A stretch of 64,000 nt of DNA, taken from the NCBI RefSeq assembly GCF_030068455.1, contig NZ_JAQOSQ010000007.1, forward strand, positions 124,001 through 188,000. Reading direction: 5' to 3'. Shown here in pieces: positions 33,000-42,332 of the stretch. The notes under the pieces are model-generated. The model made no database searches and was not told the DNA's origin. It worked only from the letters and a program-made list of their open reading frames with translations. Every line of letters begins with the position of its first letter. The first letter of the stretch is position 1. Source of the DNA: Roseofilum casamattae BLCC-M143. GTDB lineage: Bacteria > Cyanobacteriota > Cyanobacteriia > Cyanobacteriales > Desertifilaceae. Made by a program: the position numbers and the translations under genes.

Positions 33000-35900
33000 A
33001 TGCAAGAATTCATCAGTCTACCTCAACTTTTTAAACTGCAAGCGCAAAGAACTCCAAAGCAGATTGCGATCGTTGATGGAGATAGTTCAATTTCCTACGA
33101 ACAACTTGACAATTTAACAGACAAATTAGCATCTTATCTGCAACAGCAAGGCGTGACTGCAGATCGAGCTGTGGGAGTCTTTCTAGAAAAGTCCCAAGAT
33201 TACATTATTGCTTGTCTGGCTATTCTTAAAGCTGGGGGAGCTTATATGTCCCTGGAATCAAGATATCCAGATGCAATGCTCGAGAAAATGGTAGCGAATA
33301 CCAAACCTATTTTAATTATTACTAAGAGTAAATATCGCGACCGGCTAAGTAGTGCGATCGCAGCAAAACTTTTACCAATCGACCAAGAATCTAGCTGGAA
33401 TTTGCCTCTAAAACCAGATTGGGAATTACCATCAATATCTTCTCAAGATATAGCTCACATTGTCCATACATCAGGGAGTACGGGAGAACCAAAAGCTATA
33501 GCGCTAAATCATGAAGCACGTCTTGGTGGTGAATTAAGGCGAGATCGTATTAGTGTCTGCGAATCTGGCGATCGCCTCGCATACAATACGTTCTTTGAAT
33601 GGGAGATCTGGAGACCTCTCATCAGAGGAGCAACTTGCTATATTATTCCCGATGAAATTCTTTACGACTATCAATTATTCTTAGATTTCGTTAACAAACA
33701 CCAAGTTAATGAAATGACGCTTTCTCCTTCCTTAGCTCAAGCGATTATTAATAATATTGACTCGGAAGGCATGAGGGCAAAGCTATCTAGTTTGAAAGTT
33801 ATTTGGTTAAGTGGCGAAGCAGTCAGTCAAAATCTGAAGCGACAATTAATGGAGATATTTCCATTAACCCGCTTAATTAACTACTATGGCTTAAGTGAAT
33901 GTTTTACTATCGCTATTGAGGATCTGACCCAGACAGCAGACTTGCCGTCTGGCTTTTGTGCTGTGGGCACTTTATTCGCGGAAGATGAAATAATATTATT
34001 AGACGATCGCGGAGAGCAAGTATCTCCAGGAAATGAAGGGGAAATGTACTTAAATAGCCCCTATATGTTTCAAGGATATTTGAACGAACCCGAGTTAACA
34101 GCCAAAAGTTTTGCCAATATTAATGGAATTCCTTTCTTCAAAACTGGAGATATAGCCGCTTTTTTACCCGATGGAACCTTGGAAATTAGAGGGCGCTGCA
34201 ACGATATGGTGAATCTGCGAGGCTATAACTTTTCCTTGGCTGGTATCGAACATAAATTATCAGAACATGCAGCCGTCAAAAGCTGTGTGGTTGTTCTGCA
34301 AGGAGAAGTCGAGGAAAATAAGAAGCTCGTAGCATATTTCGTGCCGGAGAATCCGGGTCAAGATCCTCAAGAGATTGGGGCACTAAAATTGAGGTTACGC
34401 GATCGCTTGCAGGAACTTTTCCCGCCTCACATGATACCTTCGGCGTTCGTGGCTATTGATGAAATTCCTTTAACACCTGTGGGTAAATTAGATCGTCAGC
34501 AATTACCCAGTCCCGAACAGTCGCGCCCAGATTTGGCAGTCCCCTTAGTTAAATCTCGATCGCAGACTGAAAAAGCGATCGCTCGGGTTTGGCAAGACGT
34601 TCTGCAGTTAAAGGAAGTCGGAATTAATGATAGTTTCTTCGATCTCGGTGGTAATTCCTTACTGCTGATCCGGGTTCATAAAGAACTGAGTCAAGAGTTT
34701 GAGGTTCATCTGCCGATAACGACATTATTTGAGCACCCAACCATCGCGACTCTAGCCCGACACTTGCAGCAAAAACGGACTGGAACAACAGCGGTTAAGC
34801 CTGGCCAGAAAAGAACGAAACCCATCAAGGATAGTTCTGATATCGCAATAGTCGGCATGTCCGGCCGGTTTCCTGGAGCGAACAATATCGATACATTCTG
34901 GAACAATCTACGAGAAGGAGTAGAGTCAATTTCTTTTTTCAGCGATCGCGAAATTGAGCTACAAGACCCCAACTGGATCGACCATCCCAATTACGTCAAA
35001 GCGAGTCCGATCCTGCCGGATATCGATCGCTTCGATGCCCAGTTCTTTGGCTACAGCGAGAAAGAAGCTCAGCTCATGGACCCCCAACACCGTTTTTTCT
35101 TGGAATGTGCTTGGGAAGCCCTAGAAAATGCTGGCTACAATCCGAGGAATTATCCCGGTACGGTGGGAGTGTATGCAGGTTCGAGTCCGAGCACCTATTT
35201 AATTAATAACGTCTCCCCCAGCTTAGGAGCCTCTCCCCATCGCCCTTTGCTGACTCATTGTCTATTTCGAGGAACTGGCGACGTACACTCAGATCTCGGT
35301 AATGGCTCGGACTACTTACCCATGCGAGTTTCTTATAAATTCAACCTAACCGGACCGAGCCTTAACATACAAACAGCCTGTTCGACTTCCTTGGTTGCCG
35401 TTCATTTAGCTTGTCAGAGTTTGCGCAGCGGTGAATCCGATCTCGCCCTAGCTGGAGGCGCTTCTATCTTCGTGCCGGAAAAAACGGGTTATTTATATCA
35501 TGAAGATATGATGCTCTCTCCAGATGGGCACTGTCGTGCGTTTGATGCCGATGCCCGAGGAACCTTGTTTGGCAATGGAGTGGGAACTGTTGTATTGAAG
35601 AGGTTGGAAGAGGCGATCGCAGATCGAGATACCATCTACGCTGTTATCAAAGGATCGGCAATTAACAATGATGGAGCCGGTAAAGTTAGCTATACAGCTC
35701 CGAGTATCGAAGGGCAAACTGCTGCTATTTCCGACGCTCTGGCTATGGCGAACATCAATCCGAGAACAGTAAGTTATGTAGAAGCCCACGGTACGGGAAC
35801 GCCTTTAGGCGACCCCATCGAAATTGCAGCCCTAACCCAAGCCTTTCGACAGAATACAAGCAGCCAAGACAATAATTTTTGCGCTATAGGTTCGGTCAAA

Positions 35901-38900
35901 ACGAATATCGGCCATCTCGATGCAACCGCAGGGATAGCCAGCTTGATTAAAACAGTGCTGGCGCTGCATCATAAAGCCATACCGCCCAGCTTGCACTTCA
36001 AACAACCCAATCCCAATATTGATTTCTCCCAAAGCCCCTTTTATGTCAATACTGCCCTAACTCAGTGGGAAACTAACGGAGATCCTCGTTGTGCAGGAGT
36101 CAGTTCTTTCGGTATGGGGGGAACCAATGCCCATGTGGTTCTAGAAGAAGCCCCCAAACCCCTCAATACCCAAGCAGCAACCGTGCAAAGCGAACCTCCT
36201 CTCCATCTGCTGACTCTCTCCGGAAAGACAGAGCAGGCTGTTGCCGATTTGGTCGAAAGTTATGTAGCCGAGTTAAATCGGGAAGCAAAGATTGGCGATA
36301 TTTGTTTTACTGCTAATGCCGGACGAGAGCATTTTAAACATCGTTTGGCAGTGATTGCTGGATCTACAGAGGAGCTTTTGCAGCAGTTGCAAACCTTTGG
36401 AAAGCCTCTGAATGCCACTGCAGACTCGAGCCAACAGATTGCCTTTATTTTTACCGGACAAGGTTCTCAGTATGCGGGTATGGCTCGTCAACTTTATCAA
36501 ACTCAGCCCGTATTCCGCCAAGCCTTAGACGAGTGCGATCGCATCCTTCATTCTTATCTAGATCTTCCCTTGTTGGAAGTGTTGTATCCAGACTTAGAGA
36601 GCCAGAAACAGGAAACCGAAACTCCCTGGGCGATCGACCAGACCCGCTACACTCAACCTGCTATCTTTGCCATTGAATATGCTTTAGCCCAATTGTGGCA
36701 ATCCTGGGGCATTGAACCCGATCTGGTCATGGGTCATAGTATTGGGGAGTATGTAGCCGCTTGTGTCGCTGGGGTGTTTAGCCTAGAAGACGGGCTAAAA
36801 TTAATTGCCCAACGGGGTAAGCTGATGCAAGCATTACCTCAAGATGGCGAAATGTTGGCATTGCTAGCATCAGAAGCAGACGCTAAAGCAGCCATTGAAC
36901 CCTATGCTGAAGAGGTTTCTCTTGCCGCAATTAACGGACCTGAAAGTATTGTCATTTCCGGAAAACGAGAGGCAATTAACGCCATCGAACGCCATCTGGG
37001 GACGCGGGGAATCAAAACCAAAAAATTAACCGTTTCCCATGCGTTCCACTCGCCCTCGATCGAGCCGATGTTGGCAGAGTTTGACCGAGTGCTGCAACAA
37101 ATACAGTTTAGTATGCCCCAGCTCGGGCTTGTTAGTAATGTTACTGGAGAGCTAGCAACCACAGCCATAACTACCAGCGAATATTGGTGCGATCATGCCC
37201 GGCAACCCGTACAGTTTATGACTGGGATGTCAACCTTAGAACAACAAGAAATTGATGTATTCATTGAGATTGGAGCCAAACCGATTTTACTCGGCATGGG
37301 TCGTCAGTGTCTCCCAACACACAAAGGGTTGTGGTTGCCCAGTTTGCGATCGGGACAGGAAGATTGGCAACAGCTCTTAAGCAGTCTGGCAGAACTATAC
37401 CGACATGGCGTACCCATCAATTGGTTCGGTTTTCACCAAGATTTTCAACGTCGTCGCATTCCTTTACCCACCTATCCTTTCCAACGGGAACGATATTGGG
37501 TAGAGGCAAAGAATGAAAGCGACAATTCCCAGCTTAGTCAACGACCGATATTAGCAGAAATTGGCGATCGCCTCGAGACCCGATTAGCTGAGTTAATCGA
37601 TCGGCCGACCATAGTAGTATTTGCAGAAACATTAGCCCAACTCGAAAATGTCAGTGTTACTTATATTCTGGCTGCTCTCGAACAAATGGGATGGAAATTT
37701 CAGCTCCAAGAGAGCTTTAAGACCGACCAAATTGCCGAGAAGTTGGGTGTTATTCCTCAACATCAAAGATTGTTCGAGCGAATGCTGGATATACTCGCTG
37801 AAGTAAACGTGCTTCAACAGAGTGAAGATAAGTGGGAAATAATCTCGATTCCTGAAATCGAAGATCCCCAGGAGCAGATGAATTCCCTATCCTGCTCGGA
37901 AGCAGAAGCAGAAATAACCTTACTCAGACGTTGTGCACCCCAACTCGTTGAGGTACTTCGAGGACAATGCAATCCATTAGAATTACTATTCCCCAATGGT
38001 GACTTGAGTACCTTAATTCAGCACTATCAAAATTCTCCAGTTATACGGATAATGAATACCCTAGTGCAAGAAACGGTATTGTCAGTCATAGAGGGTTTAC
38101 CTCAAGACCGGGGCTTGAGTATTTTAGAGATTGGCGGAGGGACTGGAAGTACAACCTCCTATCTGCTGCCCCATTTACCAGCCGATCGTACAGAATATAT
38201 TTTTACCGATCTGGGAGCCTTTTTGGTTGTTAAAGCGCGGGACAGATTCAAAGATTATTCATTTGTTAGCTACGAAGTCTTAGACATTGAAAAAGATCCA
38301 CAACAGCAAGGATTTAACCTGCATCAATTTGATTTAATCATTGCGGTGGACGTGCTGCACGCTACCACTGAAATGCATCAGACCATGGAAAATGTTAGAA
38401 GGTTATTGGCTCCGAGTGGAACTCTGATAATGATTGAGGATACTACTCCCTTACGCTGGGTGGATCTAACCTTTGGATTGACTGAAGGATGGTGGAAATT
38501 TACCGATTTTGATTTGCGTCCATCCCATGTATTACTATCTATTCCTCAGTGGCAGAAATTACTACGGGAAACTAAGTTTAAGCCAGCCGTCACTATTTCG
38601 CTCAAGCCGGAAAGTATTGAGAGTAAAGGCCTTCTTCCCCAGGAAACAATTATTATTACTCAAGCTCAAGAAAACCCAGAGATGAGGGCGCAGAGAAAGG
38701 GGCAAGTCGATCGCATAGATGCTGATACTGGGGTCAGTACAAATGAGAAAAAGCAGGATATTGCCGACTGGTTTTATATCCCATCCTGGAAACGTTCAGT
38801 TATACCCGATTATCAACTAGGCAAAAAAGTCTTTGAGTCGAATGTGCTGGTATTTATTGATGAGTGTGGTTTGGGAGAGCAACTCGGACAAAGATTAGCC

Positions 38901-41498
38901 ATAGAAGGGGCTGATGTTATTTGTGTCCGTTGCGGTTCCGAGTTTAGTAAGCACAGCGATCGCCTCTATAGTATCGATCCCACTCAAGCCGATGATTACT
39001 ATACCTTACTTAAAGAACTGAAGGAATTCAATAAAAGCCCCGATCGCATTATTCATCTGTGGAGCGTTACCCAAAATAACCCCATAGAATTAGGAATGGA
39101 ATCTTTTGAAGCCTTCCAGAATCTGGGTTTATATAGCCTCATCTTTCTTGCCCAAGCTCTGGGAAAACTGAATTTTATCAATCCCCTTCAACTCATAGTC
39201 GTATCAAACAACATGCAGGACGTGAGTGGAGAAGAAATATTATGCCCAGAGAAAGCTACTTTGCTTTCTCCTTGTAAGGTGATTAGACAAGAATACCCAA
39301 ACATAAACTGTCGCAGTATTGATATTGTTCTTCCTCCATCCCAAAAGCAGGAAAAACTTGTTGCCCAACTCCTAGCAGAAATTAGCGCACAGTCTGAAGA
39401 TTTAACCATCGCTTATCGAGGCAAACATCGTTGGGTACAAATTTTTGAACCCGTGCGATTAGAAAAACCCCAACAAAGTACATCATCCCTCAGAGAAGGA
39501 GGAGTTTATCTCATTACTGGTGGACTGGGGGCGATCGGTCTTTTGCTAGCAGAACACTTTGGAAAAACTCTACGGGCAAAACTAATATTAGTAGGGCGAT
39601 CGCAATTTCCTGCCCGCGATGATTGGTCTCAATGGCTAGTCACCCATTCTCCAGACGATAATATCAGTCGTAAAATTGAGAAATTGCAGGAAATTGAGGC
39701 AATAGGAGCTGAAGTTCTTGTGCTCAGTGCGGATGTGGCCAATAAACAACAAATGGAGAACGTCATTACTCAAGCAGAGAAGAACTTTGGCAAGATTGAT
39801 GGAGCGATCCACAGCGTAATGTTTTCTGGAGATAAGGCATTGTGTTCTATCGCCGACACAACGATCTTGGATGTACAACAGCATTTTCCCGGAAAAGTAG
39901 AAGGAACAATAGTCTTATCAAATGTTCTACAAAACAAGAATCCTGACTTTTGCCTGTTAATGTCTTCCATAGGAACAGTGCTGGGAGGTATGGATGAAGT
40001 TGCATATCATGCAGCCAATCTATTTATGGATGCTTTTGTTCATCAACAAAACAAAGTTAACTCTATTCCTTGGCTTAGCGTAAACTGGGAAGAGATGAAC
40101 TTAGCTCATTATCGAATTGGAGCTACAGTAACTCCATTTGTGATTTCACCAGAAGAAGGTATTGAGGTCTTTGAGAGGATTCTATCAACCCGAGAGCTTA
40201 ATCAAATCCTGGTCTCCAGTGGAGACTTACAAGCTCGTATCGATCAGTGGGTCAACCTTAAATCTGTAACAAAACAGAATACTTCTGAAGGAGAAGTATC
40301 CTACCCAGGAATGGAATTTCGCCAGCAACTAGAGATAGTTCCTATGCTCGAGCGTCAAGCATTATTGGTTGCTCGTGTTCGTACACAGATAGCAAGGGCA
40401 CTCGGAACCTCTCCCGATCGCATCGAACTAGAGCAAAAACTGATAGAGTTAGGATTAGATTCTTTGATGTCTATTGAGCTAAGAAATAACCTTCAGGTGA
40501 GCTTGGGTGTATCCTTACCTTCCACTTTACTTTTTGATTACCCAACTCTAGAAGCATTAACAAATTACTTAGCTCGAGATCTTCTTTTTCAGGAAGACTC
40601 AGCATGGTTAAGCGAGCGTTCAATTCAACAGAATGTTGATGTTGTGCGAGATAGCTCTTCTCCATCAACGCTAGTATCAATTCAGCCTAATGGCTCAAAG
40701 CTTCCTCTTTTCGTCGTTCCTGGGGTTTTTGGAAACATCTTCGATATCTATCCCTTGGCAAAATATTTAGACTCAGAGCAACCCCTGTACGGCTTGCGAT
40801 CGCTGGGTTTACACGAATGTGAAAAACCATTAACGCGAATGGTAGACATTGCCGCTCTCCACATTAAATCTCTACAAGCCATTCAGCCCCATGGTCCCTA
40901 CTTTTTGGGCGGTCATTCTCTTGGAGGTAAGGTCGTTTTTGAGATGGCTCAGCAGCTACGACATCAGGGAGAGGATGTTGCTTTGCTCGCCATTATTGAT
41001 TGTTTGGCCGCCAACCCTTTAAAATATCAAAACTTTGCTGAATGGAACAATAGCCAACTCATCGAAGATTTGAGTACTTTTTATGAAGGTTCCTTAGAAC
41101 AGGAAGTGAAAATTTCTGCGGAAACATTGCAATCAATTGCAGAAGAGCGTCAGTTAGATTGTCTTCTGCAAAAATTAACCACGGCAGGATTGAATTTAAG
41201 CCAAGTCGAGCTAAAGAAAATTTTCCAAGTTTACAAAGCTCACATTCAAGCTGATGTTGACTATATTCCCCAAGAGAATTATCCGGTTGAAATTACCTTC
41301 TTCCGGGCAATGGAAGCGGGTTTATTTGAGGCAACACTCGGTGAAACAACAATATTGGAAGACCCAACATGGGGATGGAGTAAGATTTCTTCTAGACCGG
41401 TTATAATTCAGGAAATCTCAGGAAACCATTTCACTATGATGCAAGATCCAAATATCCAAACCATAGCTGAAAAACTCAGAGATTTCATCTCTGATTAA
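33000..41498 (+). CDS. Hybrid NRPS-PKS megasynthase A-PCP-KS-AT-cMT-KR-ACP-TE
   Basis: The domains are: adenylation (1-505; HTSGSTGEPKA, YGLSECF, FKTGD, GKLDRQ), PCP (515-590; DLGGNSLLL), ketosynthase (612-1045; Cys in TACSTSL near 793, then HGTGTPLGDP and KTNIGHL), acyltransferase (1145-1450; GHSIGEY, HAFH, hence malonyl-type), C-methyltransferase (1640-1880; LEIGGGTGST), ketoreductase (2165-2370; TGGLGAIG, Ser near 2323, Tyr near 2336), ACP (2445-2530; LGLDSLMS) and type I thioesterase (2565-2832; GGHSLGG, His near 2808). There is no condensation, dehydratase or enoylreductase domain. The expected action is to load one acid, extend it by a methylated, beta-hydroxylated C2 unit and release it. 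The A domain is atypical: FFEWEIW replaces FDxSxWE, so Asp235 is absent, and the A3 motif reads PKA rather than PKG. The starter substrate is unknown. The single module and terminal TE suggest a small product. Confidence 0.92.
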   Translation: MQEFISLPQLFKLQAQRTPKQIAIVDGDSSISYEQLDNLTDKLASYLQQQGVTADRAVGVFLEKSQDYIIACLAILKAGGAYMSLESRYPDAMLEKMVANTKPILIITKSKYRDRLSSAIAAKLLPIDQESSWNLPLKPDWELPSISSQDIAHIVHTSGSTGEPKAIALNHEARLGGELRRDRISVCESGDRLAYNTFFEWEIWRPLIRGATCYIIPDEILYDYQLFLDFVNKHQVNEMTLSPSLAQAIINNIDSEGMRAKLSSLKVIWLSGEAVSQNLKRQLMEIFPLTRLINYYGLSECFTIAIEDLTQTADLPSGFCAVGTLFAEDEIILLDDRGEQVSPGNEGEMYLNSPYMFQGYLNEPELTAKSFANINGIPFFKTGDIAAFLPDGTLEIRGRCNDMVNLRGYNFSLAGIEHKLSEHAAVKSCVVVLQGEVEENKKLVAYFVPENPGQDPQEIGALKLRLRDRLQELFPPHMIPSAFVAIDEIPLTPVGKLDRQQLPSPEQSRPDLAVPLVKSRSQTEKAIARVWQDVLQLKEVGINDSFFDLGGNSLLLIRVHKELSQEFEVHLPITTLFEHPTIATLARHLQQKRTGTTAVKPGQKRTKPIKDSSDIAIVGMSGRFPGANNIDTFWNNLREGVESISFFSDREIELQDPNWIDHPNYVKASPILPDIDRFDAQFFGYSEKEAQLMDPQHRFFLECAWEALENAGYNPRNYPGTVGVYAGSSPSTYLINNVSPSLGASPHRPLLTHCLFRGTGDVHSDLGNGSDYLPMRVSYKFNLTGPSLNIQTACSTSLVAVHLACQSLRSGESDLALAGGASIFVPEKTGYLYHEDMMLSPDGHCRAFDADARGTLFGNGVGTVVLKRLEEAIADRDTIYAVIKGSAINNDGAGKVSYTAPSIEGQTAAISDALAMANINPRTVSYVEAHGTGTPLGDPIEIAALTQAFRQNTSSQDNNFCAIGSVKTNIGHLDATAGIASLIKTVLALHHKAIPPSLHFKQPNPNIDFSQSPFYVNTALTQWETNGDPRCAGVSSFGMGGTNAHVVLEEAPKPLNTQAATVQSEPPLHLLTLSGKTEQAVADLVESYVAELNREAKIGDICFTANAGREHFKHRLAVIAGSTEELLQQLQTFGKPLNATADSSQQIAFIFTGQGSQYAGMARQLYQTQPVFRQALDECDRILHSYLDLPLLEVLYPDLESQKQETETPWAIDQTRYTQPAIFAIEYALAQLWQSWGIEPDLVMGHSIGEYVAACVAGVFSLEDGLKLIAQRGKLMQALPQDGEMLALLASEADAKAAIEPYAEEVSLAAINGPESIVISGKREAINAIERHLGTRGIKTKKLTVSHAFHSPSIEPMLAEFDRVLQQIQFSMPQLGLVSNVTGELATTAITTSEYWCDHARQPVQFMTGMSTLEQQEIDVFIEIGAKPILLGMGRQCLPTHKGLWLPSLRSGQEDWQQLLSSLAELYRHGVPINWFGFHQDFQRRRIPLPTYPFQRERYWVEAKNESDNSQLSQRPILAEIGDRLETRLAELIDRPTIVVFAETLAQLENVSVTYILAALEQMGWKFQLQESFKTDQIAEKLGVIPQHQRLFERMLDILAEVNVLQQSEDKWEIISIPEIEDPQEQMNSLSCSEAEAEITLLRRCAPQLVEVLRGQCNPLELLFPNGDLSTLIQHYQNSPVIRIMNTLVQETVLSVIEGLPQDRGLSILEIGGGTGSTTSYLLPHLPADRTEYIFTDLGAFLVVKARDRFKDYSFVSYEVLDIEKDPQQQGFNLHQFDLIIAVDVLHATTEMHQTMENVRRLLAPSGTLIMIEDTTPLRWVDLTFGLTEGWWKFTDFDLRPSHVLLSIPQWQKLLRETKFKPAVTISLKPESIESKGLLPQETIIITQAQENPEMRAQRKGQVDRIDADTGVSTNEKKQDIADWFYIPSWKRSVIPDYQLGKKVFESNVLVFIDECGLGEQLGQRLAIEGADVICVRCGSEFSKHSDRLYSIDPTQADDYYTLLKELKEFNKSPDRIIHLWSVTQNNPIELGMESFEAFQNLGLYSLIFLAQALGKLNFINPLQLIVVSNNMQDVSGEEILCPEKATLLSPCKVIRQEYPNINCRSIDIVLPPSQKQEKLVAQLLAEISAQSEDLTIAYRGKHRWVQIFEPVRLEKPQQSTSSLREGGVYLITGGLGAIGLLLAEHFGKTLRAKLILVGRSQFPARDDWSQWLVTHSPDDNISRKIEKLQEIEAIGAEVLVLSADVANKQQMENVITQAEKNFGKIDGAIHSVMFSGDKALCSIADTTILDVQQHFPGKVEGTIVLSNVLQNKNPDFCLLMSSIGTVLGGMDEVAYHAANLFMDAFVHQQNKVNSIPWLSVNWEEMNLAHYRIGATVTPFVISPEEGIEVFERILSTRELNQILVSSGDLQARIDQWVNLKSVTKQNTSEGEVSYPGMEFRQQLEIVPMLERQALLVARVRTQIARALGTSPDRIELEQKLIELGLDSLMSIELRNNLQVSLGVSLPSTLLFDYPTLEALTNYLARDLLFQEDSAWLSERSIQQNVDVVRDSSSPSTLVSIQPNGSKLPLFVVPGVFGNIFDIYPLAKYLDSEQPLYGLRSLGLHECEKPLTRMVDIAALHIKSLQAIQPHGPYFLGGHSLGGKVVFEMAQQLRHQGEDVALLAIIDCLAANPLKYQNFAEWNNSQLIEDLSTFYEGSLEQEVKISAETLQSIAEERQLDCLLQKLTTAGLNLSQVELKKIFQVYKAHIQADVDYIPQENYPVEITFFRAMEAGLFEATLGETTILEDPTWGWSKISSRPVIIQEISGNHFTMMQDPNIQTIAEKLRDFISD

Positions 41499-41559
41499 AA
41501 CCACTTCTTTCCATTCTGCGATCGAGTAAAGATAGCAATCCTGAATAGAGGACATAATC

Positions 41560-42291
41560 ATGAAAAAAATTCTAGTGTTATGGACGACCGTTCGGTCAAC
41601 ATCCACCGCCTTTGAAAAGATGATACGCCAAAGAGGCGATTTTCTCGTGTTTCACGAACCTTTTGGATTATCTTACTATAACTCACCAGAGCGTCGCGAC
41701 ATCAATCGCTATCCAAATATAGAACTCAATCCTGAATATAGCTATCAAAAAACATGGCAGAAACTACAACAGAATTCAGGCGATCGCGGTGTTTTCGTTA
41801 AGGATATGGCTTATTACGTCTCTCACTTAGCCAACAAAGATTTTTTATCTATATTTGAAAATACATTTCTCATACGCGATCCGGCTAAAATGCTACCATC
41901 CCTTTACAACGAATGGCCTGATTTTACCTTAGAAGAAGCGGGTTATGCAGAACTCTATAATGTATTTGAGAGAGTGAGGCAAATGAGCGGGAAAACTCCA
42001 GTTGTCATTGACTCAGACGATTTAGTGCAAAATCCTGAATTAACAGTGAAGGCATACTGCAATGCTGTAGGAATACCTTTTATTAAAGAATCTCTGGAGT
42101 GGGAACCTCAGTCCCGTCCTGAATTAAGTAACTGGGAACCTAGTTGGCACGGATACTTAAACACTACCAGCGGTTTTAAAGCGCAAAAGCAAAAAAAATA
42201 TGTATCAGTGACGGAAAACAAGCATTTACAGCATGCCTATGAATTTTGTTTACCTTATTATACAAAAATTCACAAATACAAATTACAGTAG
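41560..42291 (+). CDS. Sulfotransferase-like protein (first copy)
   Basis: This 243-aa P-loop protein resembles PAPS-dependent sulfotransferases. The 5'-phosphosulfate loop is LWTTVRSTSTAFEKMI at the N-terminus, and the 3'-phosphate region is FLIRDPAKMLPSLY near 108. It lies 61 bases after the megasynthase, so it probably sulfates the released or tethered product, or uses a related group transfer. Proteins of this COG are often annotated only as sulfotransferase-family and activity is seldom shown. It is closely similar to the protein encoded at 45194-45931 (for example the shared RSTSTAFE, DEP/HEPFGL and WPDF blocks). Confidence 0.75.
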   Translation: MKKILVLWTTVRSTSTAFEKMIRQRGDFLVFHEPFGLSYYNSPERRDINRYPNIELNPEYSYQKTWQKLQQNSGDRGVFVKDMAYYVSHLANKDFLSIFENTFLIRDPAKMLPSLYNEWPDFTLEEAGYAELYNVFERVRQMSGKTPVVIDSDDLVQNPELTVKAYCNAVGIPFIKESLEWEPQSRPELSNWEPSWHGYLNTTSGFKAQKQKKYVSVTENKHLQHAYEFCLPYYTKIHKYKLQ

Positions 42292-42332
42292 GTTCTAAAA
42301 TCTGGAATGTCTACGGAGTAGTTAAAGCTATC

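Noticed and set aside
41560-42291. Sulfotransferase acting in terminal-alkene formation as in CurM
   Set aside because: In CurM the ST is fused next to a TE and the chain is beta-sulfated before decarboxylation; here the protein is separate and of a different subfamily, so there is no direct support.
42246-42332. N-terminal extension of the enolase-superfamily protein
   Set aside because: The family begins at the KITKITVYQ block; the extra 29 residues open with TTG and overlap the sulfotransferase end.
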